DNA of 64,000 nucleotides from Curvibacter sp. GWA2_63_95 (GTDB taxonomy: Bacteria; Pseudomonadota; Gammaproteobacteria; Burkholderiales; Burkholderiaceae_C): NCBI GenBank assembly GCA_001795455.1, contig MGPB01000004.1, positions 84,987 through 148,986 of the forward strand, written 5' to 3'. This document shows, piece after piece, positions 48,423 to 60,844 of this stretch. A model generated the notes under the pieces. The model ran no database searches and was not told the origin of the DNA. It worked only from the letters and a program-made list of their open reading frames with translations. A program made the translations under genes and the position numbers. Position 1 is the first letter of the stretch; each line of letters opens with the position of its first letter.

Positions 48423-48458
48423 ACCCCGGTGCGCAGCCCTGGCTGCGCACCGGGGTGT
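48423..48458 (+). terminator. 17-bp hairpin between the binding-protein and first permease genes
   Basis: CACCCCGGTGCGCAGCC (48423-48439) pairs perfectly with GGCTGCGCACCGGGGTG (48442-48458), leaving 2 unpaired bases. No T run, so it probably protects the upstream mRNA from 3' exonuclease or causes partial termination, raising binding-protein yield. Confidence 0.8.
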
Positions 48459-48488
48459 GTTTCGACTTTGACTCTGTAGGTTCTCTGT

Positions 48489-49382
48489 ATGCACAAGCTC
48501 AAGCGGGGGCGACCACCCAACTGGTGGCTCATGGTGGCCCTGCTGCCCATGGCCGTGACGGCCCTGGTTGGCTACCTGACCACCGTGCTGTGGTCCATCG
48601 GCATTTCGTTCTCCAGCTCCCGGATGTTTCCCAAGGCCGAATTTGTCGGTCTGCTGCAGTACCAAAAACTGTTTGCCAACGAGCGCTGGCTGATGTCGGT
48701 CAACAACCTGCTGCTCTACGGCGTACTGGCCATCAGCCTGTGCATGGTGCTGGGCTTTTTGATGGCCGTGTTCATCGACCAGAAGATCCGGGCCGAGAGC
48801 CTGTTTCGCAGCATCTTTCTCTACCCCTACGCCATGTCCTTTGTGGTGACCGGCCTGGTCTGGCAATGGATGCTGAACCCCACCATGGGCCTGCAATCCG
48901 CGTTGCGTGGCATGGGCTTTGCCGATGTCACCGTGGACTGGATCGTGAGCCAGGACAAGGTGATGTACTGCATCATCATCGCCGCCGTGTGGCAGGCCTC
49001 GGGCCTGGTCATGGCTATCTTGCTGGCCGGCCTGCGCGGGGTGGATGCCGAGATCTGGAAGGCCAGCCGCCTGGACGGTATCCCGACCTGGCGTGTCTAC
49101 GTAAGCATCGTGCTGCCCATGATCCGCGGCGCTGTGGCCACGGCCTTCATCCTGCAGTCCATCGCCGCCATCAAGGTCTATGACACCGTCAACTCCATGA
49201 CCGGCGGCGGTCCCGGTCTGGCCAGCGAGGTACCGGCCAAATTCATTCTGGACCACCTGTTCCAACGCGGTGCCATTGGGCTGGCCTCGGCCGCCTCCGT
49301 GGTGATGCTGGCCACCGTGCTGGCGCTGCTGGTGCCCTACTACTTTGTGCGCAAGCACCAGGCCCAAGGAGGCCGTGCATGA
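48489..49382 (+). CDS. Carbohydrate ABC transporter permease 1 (GtsB-like)
   Basis: 297-residue CUT1 permease with six membrane helices. Blocks LYPYAMSFVVTGLVWQWMLN, IIAAVWQASGLVMAILLAGL and the EAA loop RGVDAEIWKASRLDGIPTWR (about residues 180-199) match GtsB of glucose transporters. It overlaps the next permease by 4 bp (ATGA). Acts with the following permease and ATPase in the inner membrane. Confidence 0.92.
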   Translation: MHKLKRGRPPNWWLMVALLPMAVTALVGYLTTVLWSIGISFSSSRMFPKAEFVGLLQYQKLFANERWLMSVNNLLLYGVLAISLCMVLGFLMAVFIDQKIRAESLFRSIFLYPYAMSFVVTGLVWQWMLNPTMGLQSALRGMGFADVTVDWIVSQDKVMYCIIIAAVWQASGLVMAILLAGLRGVDAEIWKASRLDGIPTWRVYVSIVLPMIRGAVATAFILQSIAAIKVYDTVNSMTGGGPGLASEVPAKFILDHLFQRGAIGLASAASVVMLATVLALLVPYYFVRKHQAQGGRA

Positions 49383-50266
49383 CCACTACAAAAACCATAG
49401 CACGTCGCGCACGCTCCAGCTGGACGCCGGCCCGGATTGGCACTTACGCGTTCTTGCTGAGCGCGGCTGCCTTTTTCCTGCTGCCGTTGTATGTGATGCT
49501 GGTCACGTCCTTCAAGACGCTGCCCGAAATCCGCGAAAGCTCCATCTTCGCCCTGCCCCTGGCACCCACGCTGGAGGCCTGGTTCACCGCCTGGTCCAGC
49601 GCCTGTACCGGGCTGGAATGCAAGGGCTTGCAAGTCGGCTTCTGGAATTCGGTGCAGATCGTGGTGCCCAGCACCATCGTCTCCATCCTGCTGGGCGCCA
49701 TCAACGGCTATGCGCTTTCATTCTGGAAATCGCGCTATGCCAATGCCCTGTTCGCCATCCTGCTGATCGCGGTCTTTGTGCCTTACCAGGTCATCCTGTA
49801 CCCGCTGGTGCGCATGCTGTCGGCGGTGGGCCTGTTTGGCTCCTTGCCCGCCATCGTGGTTATCCACACCATCTTTGGCATGCCGGTCATGACCCTGCTG
49901 TTCCGCAACTACTACAGCGCCATCCCGGACGAGTTGTTCAAGGCCGCACGCATTGACGGCGGTGGCTTCTGGCGCATCTTCCTGGAGCTGATGCTGCCCA
50001 TGTCGGCCCCCATTGCCATCGTGGCCACCATCATGCAGGTCACCAACATATGGAACGACTACCTGCTGGGCCTGACCTTCGGCGGCACCGAGTTCTCGCC
50101 CATGACGGTGCAGCTCAACAACATCGTCAACAGCACGTTCGGCGAGCGTGCCTACAACGTCAACATGGCCGCCACCATCCTGACCTCGGCGGTTCCTCTC
50201 CTCATCTACCTCGTCTCCGGGCGCTGGTTTGTTCGCGGCATTGCCTCCGGCGCCGTCAAAGGCTGA
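49379..50266 (+). CDS. Carbohydrate ABC transporter permease 2 (GtsC-like)
   Basis: 295-residue CUT1 permease, MalG/GtsC branch, six membrane helices. The EAA loop is ELFKAARIDGGGFWRIFLEL (about residues 184-203). The start overlaps the previous gene's stop, and the ATPase gene begins 7 bp after its end. Heterodimer partner of the upstream permease. Confidence 0.92.
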   Translation: MTTTKTIARRARSSWTPARIGTYAFLLSAAAFFLLPLYVMLVTSFKTLPEIRESSIFALPLAPTLEAWFTAWSSACTGLECKGLQVGFWNSVQIVVPSTIVSILLGAINGYALSFWKSRYANALFAILLIAVFVPYQVILYPLVRMLSAVGLFGSLPAIVVIHTIFGMPVMTLLFRNYYSAIPDELFKAARIDGGGFWRIFLELMLPMSAPIAIVATIMQVTNIWNDYLLGLTFGGTEFSPMTVQLNNIVNSTFGERAYNVNMAATILTSAVPLLIYLVSGRWFVRGIASGAVKG

Positions 50267-50273
50267 TCTCTCC

Positions 50274-52714
<2,441 letters not shown>

Positions 52715-52744
52715 TTTTTCACCTCACCGCACAATACCGACCTT

Positions 52745-54055
52745 ATGAGCACCTTGAACTTTCCCTCCACCTTCCACTGGGGCGTAGCCACCAGTTCCTA
52801 CCAGATCGAAGGCGCCGCCCACGAAGGCGGCCGTGGCCCGTCCATCTGGGACACCTTCTCACACACCCCCGGCAAAGTGCTCAATGGCGACACCGGTGAT
52901 GTGGCCTGCGACCACTACCACCGCCTGGAAGAAGACCTGGACCTGATCCAGAGCCTGGGGGTGGACAGCTACCGCTTCTCCATTGCCTGGCCACGCGTGC
53001 AGCCACTGGGCTATGGCGCCTGGAACCCTGAAGGCCTGGCCTTCTACGACCGCCTGGTCGACGGCCTGCTGGCGCGCGGCATTGCACCCCACATCACGCT
53101 CTACCACTGGGACCTGCCCCAGGGTCTGCAAGACCGCGGCGGTTGGGAGTCGCGCGAGACCGCGTTGCACTTTGCCGAATACGCCCGCGTAATGGCCGAG
53201 CGCCTGGGTGACCGCGCCGCCAGCATCTGCACCCACAACGAGCCTTGGTGCACCGCCGTACTGGGTAACGAACTGGGCCGCTTCGCGCCCGGCATCCAGG
53301 ACCAAAAAGTCATGCTGCGCGTGGCCCACCACCTGCTGCTCTCGCACGGCCTGGCCTTGCAGGCCATGCGCGCTGCGGGCGTGAAAACACCGCTGGGCAT
53401 TGTGCTGAACCAGTCGCCCGCCACCCCGGCCACCAACAGCCCAGCCGACGTGGCCCTGGCCGCCAAGGAATACGCCATGTTTGTGCGCTGGTACATGGAC
53501 CCGCTGTTCAAAAAGGCCTACCCCGAAGGCGCCGACCTGCCGGTGTGCGACGTGGTGCAGGCCGGCGACATGGACACCATCGCCCAGCCCATGGACTTCC
53601 TGGGCATCAATTACTACACCCGCATCTGGAGCTCGGCTGCCACACCGCCGGTGCCCGCCCCCAACGCCAATGGTGTGTCTGACATGGGCTGGGAGAACTA
53701 CGCCCAGGGCCTGACCGATTTGCTGGTGGGCATCCACAGCAACTACACCCTGCCCCCCATCTTCATCACCGAAAACGGCTTCGCATCGCCTGACGCGGTG
53801 GTGGACGGCAAGGTGGTCGACCCACGCCGCATTGACTACATGCGCACCCACCTGCAAGCCCTGTTGGCTGCCATGGCTGCAGGCGTGAACGTACAAGGCT
53901 TTTTCTACTGGAGCCTGATGGACAACTTTGAGTGGGATTCGGGCTACGACAAACGTTTTGGCCTGTTCCATGTGGACTACGCCACCCAGGTGCGTACCGC
54001 CAAAGACAGCGCCCACTGGTACCGCGCACTCATCGCGCAACACCGCGCCACATAG
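52745..54055 (+). CDS. Beta-glucosidase, GH1 family (second of two)
   Basis: 436-residue GH1 enzyme with WGVATSSYQIEGAAH, acid/base E166 in CTHNEPWC, nucleophile E343 in ITENGFA and aglycone region SLMDNFEWDSGY. It follows its paralog by 30 bp and lacks a signal peptide. The two differ through the middle third (for example VKPYYAADSG versus LNQSPATPATNS), suggesting different beta-glucoside preferences rather than simple dosage. Last gene of the operon. Confidence 0.94.
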   Translation: MSTLNFPSTFHWGVATSSYQIEGAAHEGGRGPSIWDTFSHTPGKVLNGDTGDVACDHYHRLEEDLDLIQSLGVDSYRFSIAWPRVQPLGYGAWNPEGLAFYDRLVDGLLARGIAPHITLYHWDLPQGLQDRGGWESRETALHFAEYARVMAERLGDRAASICTHNEPWCTAVLGNELGRFAPGIQDQKVMLRVAHHLLLSHGLALQAMRAAGVKTPLGIVLNQSPATPATNSPADVALAAKEYAMFVRWYMDPLFKKAYPEGADLPVCDVVQAGDMDTIAQPMDFLGINYYTRIWSSAATPPVPAPNANGVSDMGWENYAQGLTDLLVGIHSNYTLPPIFITENGFASPDAVVDGKVVDPRRIDYMRTHLQALLAAMAAGVNVQGFFYWSLMDNFEWDSGYDKRFGLFHVDYATQVRTAKDSAHWYRALIAQHRAT

Positions 54056-54091
54056 GGGTTTCAGCGCCGGGCCACCCCCGAACGTGGGGGC

Positions 54092-55129
54092 CTAGGTGGT
54101 GGGCAGGGCCCGTGTGGTCTGGCGCACCACCAGCTCCAGCGGCGGCACCTGCACCGCCTCGCTGGGGTAGCCCATCATCTCCAGCAAGGTGTGGGCCGCG
54201 TACAGACCCACCTCGTACACCGGCTGACGCACGCTGGTCAGTGGTGGTGTCATGTAGTTGCACATGGGCAGGTCATCAAAGCCTACCAACGACACGTCTT
54301 CGGGCACCCGGATGCCACGCTGGTACAGCGCCAGCCGCGCCCCCAGGGCCGACTCATCGTTGGCGCAAAAAATGGCGGTGAACGACTCGCCGCTGTCCAG
54401 CAGCTTTTGGGCGGCCAGGTAGCCCCCCTTGTCGGTGAAGTTGCCGCGCACCACGCAGCGCGGGTTGGGCGTCACACCCGCCTCCTCGTGCGCCTGCAGG
54501 TAGCCCAGGTAGCGCTGGTGCGCATCGGGCCGGTTGTCCACCCCTGCCAGGTGCGCAATGCGGGTGTGGCCCAGCGCCAGCAGGTGCTTGGTGGCCAGGT
54601 AGCCCCCGTATTTTTGGTCCAGATCGATGGAGCGCACATTCGGCCCCTCCAGCTTGCGCTCGGTGATCACCACCGGCTGCTGCTGCGCCACGGCCAGCAC
54701 CTCGCTGTCGGCAATGTTGCCGGTCAAGATGATCACGCCGTCCACGCGGCGCGAAGTCAGAAGCTTCAGGCTGGCTGCATCGGCCTCGGCGTTCCAGTGG
54801 CCACTCACGATGATGGACGAATGACCGCTCTCGGTCAGCCCCATCTCGATGCCCTTGAGCGCGCGCGAGTAAAACTGGCTCTCGATGGCCTGCGTGAGCA
54901 CACCCACCGTCATGGTGATGCCGGTTTTCAGGCTGCGCGCAAACAAATTGGGTTTGAAGTTGAGGCGACGGATGGCCGCTTCCACCGCCTCGCGCTTTTC
55001 AGGCGCCACCTTGGCGGTGCCGTTCAGGATGCGCGATACCGTACTGGCTGACACCCCTGCCGCACGGGCCACATCGATCAGGGTGACTGGCTCGGACGCG
55101 ACGAGGGGGAGATCGGAAGGGGAGGGCAT
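54092..55129 (-). CDS. LacI-family repressor of the beta-glucoside operon
   Basis: 345-residue LacI/GalR protein. HTH and hinge: [20 protein letters not shown] and [16 protein letters not shown] (about residues 15-50), then a periplasmic-binding-like sugar domain with [13 protein letters not shown] and VGFDDLP. ATG 55129 is preferred to an upstream GTG/ATG extension. It sits at the end of the operon in the opposite direction. The perfect operator at 47085-47100 fits its family and is the only LacI site I find in the window. Confidence 0.92.
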   Translation of the reverse strand: MPSPSDLPLVASEPVTLIDVARAAGVSASTVSRILNGTAKVAPEKREAVEAAIRRLNFKPNLFARSLKTGITMTVGVLTQAIESQFYSRALKGIEMGLTESGHSSIIVSGHWNAEADAASLKLLTSRRVDGVIILTGNIADSEVLAVAQQQPVVITERKLEGPNVRSIDLDQKYGGYLATKHLLALGHTRIAHLAGVDNRPDAHQRYLGYLQAHEEAGVTPNPRCVVRGNFTDKGGYLAAQKLLDSGESFTAIFCANDESALGARLALYQRGIRVPEDVSLVGFDDLPMCNYMTPPLTSVRQPVYEVGLYAAHTLLEMMGYPSEAVQVPPLELVVRQTTRALPTT

Positions 55130-55177
55130 ATACCCCACCGAGTTTATGCGAAGCGCCTGCGCCAAGGCAGGCCCGCC

Positions 55178-56374
55178 TCAGTTGGCAAAGGCAGCAATAC
55201 CGGTTTGCGCCCGGCCCAAAATCAGCGCGTGGATGTCGTGCGTGCCCTCGTAGGTGTTCACCACCTCCAGGTTCACCAAATGGCGGGCCACGCCAAACTC
55301 GTCGCTGATGCCGTTGCCGCCCATCATGTCGCGCGCCAGGCGGGCAATGTCCAGCGCCTTGCCGCAGCTGTTGCGCTTGAGGATGGAGGTGATCTCCACC
55401 GACGCCGTGCCTTCGTCTTTCATGCGCCCCAGGCGCAGACAGCCCTGCAGGCCCAGTGCAATTTCGGTTTGCATGTCGGCCAGCTTTTTCTGGATGAGCT
55501 GGTTGGCGGCCAGCGGGCGACCAAACTGTTTGCGGTCCAACGTGTACTGGCGCGCGCGCAGCCAGCAGTCCTCGGCCGCGCCCAACGCCCCCCAGGCGAT
55601 GCCGTAACGCGCGCTGTTCAAACAGGTAAACGGGCCTTTGAGGCCTTGTACTTCGGGGAAGGCATTGTCTTCGGGGCAGAACACGCCGTCCATGACGATC
55701 TCACCGGTGATGCTGGCGCGCAGGCCCACCTTGCCGTGGATGGCAGGGGCAGAGAGGCCAAGCATGCCCTTCTCCAGCACAAAGCCGCGGATGGGGCCGA
55801 CCTTGCCACCTTCGCTCACTTCCTTGGCCCAGACCACAAACACATCGGCGATGGGGCTGTTGCTGATCCACATCTTGCTGCCGCTGAGTTTGTAGCCACC
55901 CGCCACTTTGTGGGCGCGTGTGGCCATGCTGCCGGGGTCGGAGCCATGATCCGGTTCGGTCAGGCCAAAACAGCCAATGAATTCACCGGTAGCCAGCTTG
56001 GGCAGGTACTTTTGTTTTTGTGCCTCGGTACCAAACTCAAAGATCGGCACCATCACCAAGCTGCTCTGCACACTCATCATGCTGCGGTAGCCGCTGTCTA
56101 CGCGCTCCACTTCGCGCGCAATCAGGCCGTAGGCCACGTAGTTCAGGCCCGGGCCACCGTACTGCTCGGGAATCGTCGGGCCCAGCAAACCCAAGGCGCC
56201 CATCTCGCGAAAGATCGCGGGATCCGTGCTGCCGTCGCGGAAGGCCTGGGTCACGCGCGGCAGCAGTTTGTCCTGGCAGTAGGCCGCCGCAGCGTCCCGC
56301 ACCATGCGTTCGTCGTCGCTGAGCTGGCTGTCCAGCAGAAAAGGGTCTTGCCAGTTGAAGGCGGCGTGCGGCAT
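55178..56374 (-). CDS. gcdH: Glutaryl-CoA dehydrogenase (acyl-CoA dehydrogenase family)
   Basis: 398-residue FAD enzyme that oxidises and decarboxylates glutaryl-CoA to crotonyl-CoA. The N-terminal [14 protein letters not shown], the FAD/substrate block [15 protein letters not shown] (about residues 135-149) and the catalytic Glu region [16 protein letters not shown] (about 372-387) match GcdH specifically. ATG 56374 fits family length. With davBA to its right and gcdG to its left it forms the lower part of the 5-aminovalerate route of lysine breakdown. Confidence 0.92.
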   Translation of the reverse strand: MPHAAFNWQDPFLLDSQLSDDERMVRDAAAAYCQDKLLPRVTQAFRDGSTDPAIFREMGALGLLGPTIPEQYGGPGLNYVAYGLIAREVERVDSGYRSMMSVQSSLVMVPIFEFGTEAQKQKYLPKLATGEFIGCFGLTEPDHGSDPGSMATRAHKVAGGYKLSGSKMWISNSPIADVFVVWAKEVSEGGKVGPIRGFVLEKGMLGLSAPAIHGKVGLRASITGEIVMDGVFCPEDNAFPEVQGLKGPFTCLNSARYGIAWGALGAAEDCWLRARQYTLDRKQFGRPLAANQLIQKKLADMQTEIALGLQGCLRLGRMKDEGTASVEITSILKRNSCGKALDIARLARDMMGGNGISDEFGVARHLVNLEVVNTYEGTHDIHALILGRAQTGIAAFAN

Positions 56375-56574
56375 GCGGGGGCTCCAGGCGGTGATCGGGG
56401 ACGCTATGGTAGCCCGCAGGCCGGGTTCGCACAATCAAGGTTTTTGCACCCATATATGCGTTTTACACATTTTTAATCCGTAACATGCACAACAGTCGTT
56501 GGCATGCATCTGGTTAATCTTGCGATTCACGCATGCCTATGCCATAGTGTGTTTTTGTTTGGGGGCTTCTTGCC

Positions 56575-58260
56575 ATGGGCAACACCACATCCACCACCGC
56601 GTCCGCCGTGCGTCCGCCGGTGACCATTTTCGGGCCCGACTTTCCCTTCGCGTTTGACGACTGGATTGCCCACCCTGCAGGCCTGGGCACCTTGCCCGCC
56701 CATCGCCTGGGCGAAGAGGTGGCCATTGTGGGCGCTGGCATGGCGGGCATGGTGGCGGCCTATGAGCTCATGAAACTGGGCCTCAAGCCCGTCCTTTACG
56801 AGGCCTCCAAAATGGGCGGCCGCCTGCGCTCGCAAGTGTTTGAAGGCACCCAAGCCACCGTGGCCGAGCTGGGCGGCATGCGCTTCCCCGTGTCGGGCAC
56901 GGCGTTTTACCACTACGTGAATCAACTGGGCCTGCAAACGCGCCCTTTCCCCAACCCGCTGACGCCCGCCTCGGGCAGCACGGTGATTGATCTGGAGGGC
57001 GAGACGCACTACGCGCAGTCGCTGGCCGACCTGCCCGCCGTGTTCCGCGAGGTGGCCGAGGCCTGGGCCCAGGCGCTGGAAGACGATGCGCGCTTTACCG
57101 ACATGCAGGACGCCATCCGCACACGCGATGTGCCCACGCTCAAACGCCTGTGGAACACGCTGGTGCCGCTGTGGGACGACCGTACGTTTTATGACTTCAT
57201 TGCCAGCTCCCAGGCGTTTTCCCGGTTGTCGTTCCGCCACCGCGAGATCTTTGGCCAGGTGGGCTTTGGCACCGGGGGCTGGGACTCGGACTTTCCCAAC
57301 TCCATGCTCGAAATCCTGCGGGTGGTGTTGACGAACTGCGATGACGAACAGCGCCTCATTGTCGGCGGGGCCGACCAGGTGCCACACGGGCTGTGGCGCC
57401 ACGCACCTGTGCAGCCCGTGCATTGGCCCCAGGGCACCACGCTGCAAAGCCTGCACGCTGGCGCCACACGCGCCGGTGTAGCGTCCATCGCGCGCGCCGC
57501 TGATGGACGCCTGGCCGTGACCGACTGCTGGGGCGACACGCGCCCCTACAGCGCGGTGCTGACCACCTGCCAGAGCTGGCTGCTGACCACACAAATTGCG
57601 GTCGAAGAATCGCTGTTCTCGCAAAAAATGTGGATGGCGCTGGACCGCACGCGCTACATGCAGTCCAGCAAAACCTTTGTGATGGTGGACCGCCCGTTCT
57701 GGAAAGACAAAGACCCCGAGACTGGCCGCGATGTGATGAGCATGACGCTGACCGACCGACTGACGCGCGGCACCTACCTGTTTGACAACGGGCCGGACCA
57801 GCCGGCGGTGATCTGCCTGTCCTATGCCTGGATGGGTGATGCACTCAAGATGCTGCCGCAGTCGCCCGAAAAGCGCGTGAAGCTTGCCTTACAGGCGCTC
57901 AAGAAGATCTATCCCAAGGTGGACATTGCGAGCCACATCATTGGCGACCCCATTTGTGTGTCGTGGGAGGCCGACCCCTACTTTCTGGGCGCCTTCAAGG
58001 GTGCCCTGCCCGGCCACTACCGCTACAACCAGCGCATGTATGCGCACTTTATGCAGGACACGTTTCCCGCCGAACACAAAGGCCTGTTCATTGCGGGCGA
58101 CGACGTGTCGTGGACACCCGCCTGGGCAGAGGGTGCAGTGCAGACCTCGCTCAACGCCGTGTGGGGCATCGTCCACCACCTGGGTGGCCACACCCCTGCC
58201 AGTAACCCCGGCCCCGGCGATGTGTTTGCCACGCTAGGCCCCATGGCCCTGCCCGACTGA
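56575..58260 (+). CDS. davB: L-lysine 2-monooxygenase (flavin amine oxidase family)
   Basis: 561-residue FAD enzyme converting lysine and O2 to 5-aminovaleramide, CO2 and water. TIFGPDFPFAFDDWIAHPAG, the FAD motif VAIVGAGMAGMVAAYELM (about residues 49-66), ELGGMRFPVSGTAFYHY, and near the end GLFIAGDDVSWTPAWAEGAV agree closely with P. putida DavB as I recall it; tryptophan 2-monooxygenase is the nearest alternative. The amidase gene davA follows 5 bp later, which supports the lysine assignment. Confidence 0.9.
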   Translation: MGNTTSTTASAVRPPVTIFGPDFPFAFDDWIAHPAGLGTLPAHRLGEEVAIVGAGMAGMVAAYELMKLGLKPVLYEASKMGGRLRSQVFEGTQATVAELGGMRFPVSGTAFYHYVNQLGLQTRPFPNPLTPASGSTVIDLEGETHYAQSLADLPAVFREVAEAWAQALEDDARFTDMQDAIRTRDVPTLKRLWNTLVPLWDDRTFYDFIASSQAFSRLSFRHREIFGQVGFGTGGWDSDFPNSMLEILRVVLTNCDDEQRLIVGGADQVPHGLWRHAPVQPVHWPQGTTLQSLHAGATRAGVASIARAADGRLAVTDCWGDTRPYSAVLTTCQSWLLTTQIAVEESLFSQKMWMALDRTRYMQSSKTFVMVDRPFWKDKDPETGRDVMSMTLTDRLTRGTYLFDNGPDQPAVICLSYAWMGDALKMLPQSPEKRVKLALQALKKIYPKVDIASHIIGDPICVSWEADPYFLGAFKGALPGHYRYNQRMYAHFMQDTFPAEHKGLFIAGDDVSWTPAWAEGAVQTSLNAVWGIVHHLGGHTPASNPGPGDVFATLGPMALPD

Positions 58261-58265
58261 ACCCC

Positions 58266-59069
58266 ATGCGCAGCCCCTTGACCCTGGCCCTGCTGCAATG
58301 CGCGCCCGCACCGCTGGATGTGGCGGGCAACCTGCAACGGCTAGAACAAGCCGCGCAGCAGGCCGCGGCAGCCGGCGCACAGGTGCTGGTGTGCCCGGAG
58401 ATGTTTGTCAGCGGCTACGCCATTGGTGCGGCAGCCGTGCAACAACTGGCCCAACCCGCCGACGGCGCCTGGGCCCAGGCTGTGGTCGCCATCGCGCAGC
58501 GCCATGGCGTGGCAGTTGTCTACGGCTACCCGGAGCGGGATGCCAGCGGCACGGTGTTCAACGCCGCACAGTGGATCAGCGCGCAAGGCCAGCGCTGCCT
58601 GAACTACCGCAAGACCTATCTGTTTGGTGACCTGGACCGTCAGCAGTTTGCAGCGAGCGCCCCCAGTGCCGCCACCTTTACACTGCAGGGCTGGACCATT
58701 GGCCTGCTGATTTGTTACGACGTGGAGTTTCCCGAGGCGACGCGCCGCTTGGCGCTGGCCGGGGCCGACCTGATCGTGGTGCCCACGGCCAATATGCCGG
58801 CGTACGACTTTGTGGCCCAGGCTCTGGTGCCTGTACGTGCCTACGAGAACCAACTGTATGTGGCCTACGCCAATTACGTGGGCGCCGAGGGCGATGTGCA
58901 CTACGGCGGCCTGAGCCTGCTGGCCGCCCCTGATGGCCAGACCTTGGCGCAGGCGGACCGACGGGCCACGCTGCTGATGGCCACCCTGGACGACGCGCGC
59001 CTGAACGCCGCCCGCGCAGCTAACCACCACGTGCGAGACATGGCCGCTGTGCCACCCCACACCCCCTGA
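58266..59069 (+). CDS. davA: 5-Aminovaleramidase (carbon-nitrogen hydrolase)
   Basis: 267-residue nitrilase-superfamily amidase that hydrolyses 5-aminovaleramide to 5-aminovalerate. The catalytic triad is visible: Glu in VCPEMFVSG (about residue 43), Lys in NYRKTYLFG (about 117) and Cys in LLICYDVEFPE (about 150). Second step after DavB and in the same operon. No davT or davD is in the window, so the later steps are encoded elsewhere. Confidence 0.9.
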   Translation: MRSPLTLALLQCAPAPLDVAGNLQRLEQAAQQAAAAGAQVLVCPEMFVSGYAIGAAAVQQLAQPADGAWAQAVVAIAQRHGVAVVYGYPERDASGTVFNAAQWISAQGQRCLNYRKTYLFGDLDRQQFAASAPSAATFTLQGWTIGLLICYDVEFPEATRRLALAGADLIVVPTANMPAYDFVAQALVPVRAYENQLYVAYANYVGAEGDVHYGGLSLLAAPDGQTLAQADRRATLLMATLDDARLNAARAANHHVRDMAAVPPHTP

Positions 59070-59076
59070 CATTCCC

Positions 59077-59976
59077 ATGCGCCGCAAAATCCCCGCCACC
59101 CAGGCCCTGCTGTGTTTCGACGCCGCAGCCCGCCACGAAAGTTTCACCCGCGCTGCACACGAGCTGGCGCTCACCCAAAGCGCCGTCTCCCGCCAGATCA
59201 CCGCACTCGAAGACCTGGTGGGCACTCCGCTGTTTCGCCGCACCCGCCATGGCGTGGCGCTCACCACCGCCGGCGCACGCTACGCCCAACAGGTGGCACT
59301 GCGCCTGCGCGGACTGGAGCAGGACACGCTGGACCTGATGTCCACCCAGGGACGCGGCGGCACGGTGCAATTGGCCAGCGTGCCCACCTTTGCCACACGC
59401 TGGCTCATCCCGCGCCTGCAGGCCTTCAACGCCCGGCACCCGGACACCACCGTGCACATCGAGACCCGCACCCGCCCCTTCCTGTTTGCCGACACGCCGT
59501 TTGACGCCGCCATCTTTGCCGGCACCGAAGCCCAGGTGCAGCACTGGGCCGGCACCCACGCCGTGCCGCTGATGGCCGAGGAAGTGGTCGCCGTTTGCAG
59601 CCCCACGCTGCTGCCCGGCCGCGAGGGCCTGAGCGCCCGCGCACTGGCCGACCTGCCGCTGCTGCAGCAAAGCACCCGGCCGGACAGCTGGCAGGCCTGG
59701 TTTGCCGCGCAAGGGGTGGAGGCACCGCTGGCCCTGTCGGGCCCACGTTACGAGCAGTTCTCCATGACCACGGCCGCCGCCACCCAGGGCATGGGTGTGG
59801 CGCTGGTACCGCGCCTGCTGATCGAGGCGGAACTGGCACGGGGCGAACTGGTGCTGGCCCACCCAGCACCGCTGGCGGGCGCACGCCACTACTACCTGGT
59901 ACTGCCTGAAGGTGCCGACGACAAGCCCGTCGTGCAGAACTTCAGTACCTGGCTGCAACAGGCGAGCCAGGACTAG
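59077..59976 (+). CDS. LysR-family regulator, likely of davBA
   Basis: 299-residue regulator of the GcvA-like subgroup: ALLCFDAAARHESFTRAAHE and LALTQSAVSRQITALEDLVG (about residues 9-48), then a substrate domain. It begins 7 bp after davA on the same strand, so it is probably cotranscribed and responds to lysine or a catabolite. The target is inferred from position only. Confidence 0.88.
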   Translation: MRRKIPATQALLCFDAAARHESFTRAAHELALTQSAVSRQITALEDLVGTPLFRRTRHGVALTTAGARYAQQVALRLRGLEQDTLDLMSTQGRGGTVQLASVPTFATRWLIPRLQAFNARHPDTTVHIETRTRPFLFADTPFDAAIFAGTEAQVQHWAGTHAVPLMAEEVVAVCSPTLLPGREGLSARALADLPLLQQSTRPDSWQAWFAAQGVEAPLALSGPRYEQFSMTTAAATQGMGVALVPRLLIEAELARGELVLAHPAPLAGARHYYLVLPEGADDKPVVQNFSTWLQQASQD

Positions 59977-60007
59977 TCAGGGCATTTTCCAACGGGCGAT
60001 TTGCAAT

Positions 60008-60025
60008 TTCGCACGGTTGTGCTAA
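60008..60025. promoter_or_regulatory. TetR operator, site 1 (upstream of tetR)
   Basis: TTCGCAC-GGTT-GTGCTAA: left arm identical to site 2, right arm with one mismatch. It overlaps a TGCTAAAT -10-like stretch 10 bp before the tetR start at 60035, so it fits autorepression. Confidence 0.75.
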
Positions 60026-60034
60026 ATTTGCGCC

Positions 60035-60637
60035 ATGGATGCCAAAACCCATAAAAGTGAACTGACCCGTGCTGCCATCGTGGATGCGGCGCTGCACCTG
60101 GCTGCCGACGAAGGCCTGGAGGCCATCAATCTGCAAGTGGTGGCGGACCGTGCCGGCCTGTCCAAGAGCGGCGTGTTCTCCCGCGTGGGTTCGCGTGAGG
60201 CGCTGCAAAAGGCCGTGATCGAAGAATACGGCCGCCGCTTTTTGGCCGATGTGTTTGTGCCCGCCATGCAAGCCCCCAAGGGCCTGCCGCGGCTGGACGG
60301 TATCGTGCAGCGCTGGATTGTGCGCATGCGCGATGTGGAAGTGCACACCGGCTGCCTGTATACGGCAGGCGCCTTTGAGCTGGACGACCGCGAAGGTGAG
60401 CTGCGCGACCTGCTGTTCCAGGAAGTGACCCGCTGGCGCGCCGCACTGCGCCGCACGGTGCTGCAGGCCATGGACGCCGGCCACCTGCGCCCCGACACCG
60501 ACCCCGGCCAACTGGTGGCCGAGCTCAACGGCATGGCCATGGCCCTGCTGCACGATGCGCGCTTTCTGCGTGACGCCCACGCCGCCCAGCACGCTCAGGC
60601 CACCTGGCAGCGCATGCTGGTCAGCTACCGCACCTGA
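60035..60637 (+). CDS. TetR-family transcriptional regulator
   Basis: 200-residue repressor with HTH INLQVVADRAGLSKSGVFSRV (blocks around residues 31-51) and a C-terminal helical domain with TGCLYTAGAFELDDREGELRD, as in the YbjK/AcrR-like group. It has its own operator upstream (60008-60025) and a better copy (60679-60696) before the next two genes, so those are its evident target. Independent of the davBA operon by position and by operator. Confidence 0.91.
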   Translation: MDAKTHKSELTRAAIVDAALHLAADEGLEAINLQVVADRAGLSKSGVFSRVGSREALQKAVIEEYGRRFLADVFVPAMQAPKGLPRLDGIVQRWIVRMRDVEVHTGCLYTAGAFELDDREGELRDLLFQEVTRWRAALRRTVLQAMDAGHLRPDTDPGQLVAELNGMAMALLHDARFLRDAHAAQHAQATWQRMLVSYRT

Positions 60638-60678
60638 AGGTTTCGCCATGTCCTCCTGTTTTATAGGCTCGAGTAAAT

Positions 60679-60696
60679 TTCGCACGACTGTGCGAA
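60679..60696. promoter_or_regulatory. TetR operator, site 2 (upstream of the small gene and hydrolase)
   Basis: TTCGCAC-GACT-GTGCGAA is a perfect 7-bp inverted repeat with 4-bp spacer, matching site 1 at 60008. It lies 14 bp before the 38-codon gene. Confidence 0.82.
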
Positions 60697-60709
60697 GAAA
60701 GGAAACGCC

Positions 60710-60826
60710 ATGCTGATCTTTGCCCTGTTGATTGCGGTTCCGGCTGCTGTGCTGTATCTGGGCCTGCGCCTGTGTCGGCTATGGGACGGATTGCCCCGCA
60801 GCAATGCGGACTGGATTCACTACTGA
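60710..60826 (+). CDS. 38-residue membrane peptide
   Basis: Not recognised, too short for normal ORF calling. It begins MLIFALLIAVPAAVLYLGLR, one hydrophobic helix, and ends in a polar tail (DGLPRSNADWIHY). GAAAGGA lies about 7 nt upstream of the ATG. It sits between a TetR operator and the hydrolase gene and ends 18 bp before the hydrolase start, so it is probably the first gene of the TetR-controlled unit. Confidence 0.65.
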   Translation: MLIFALLIAVPAAVLYLGLRLCRLWDGLPRSNADWIHY

Positions 60827-60844
60827 CACCGAATGGAGCCCACC

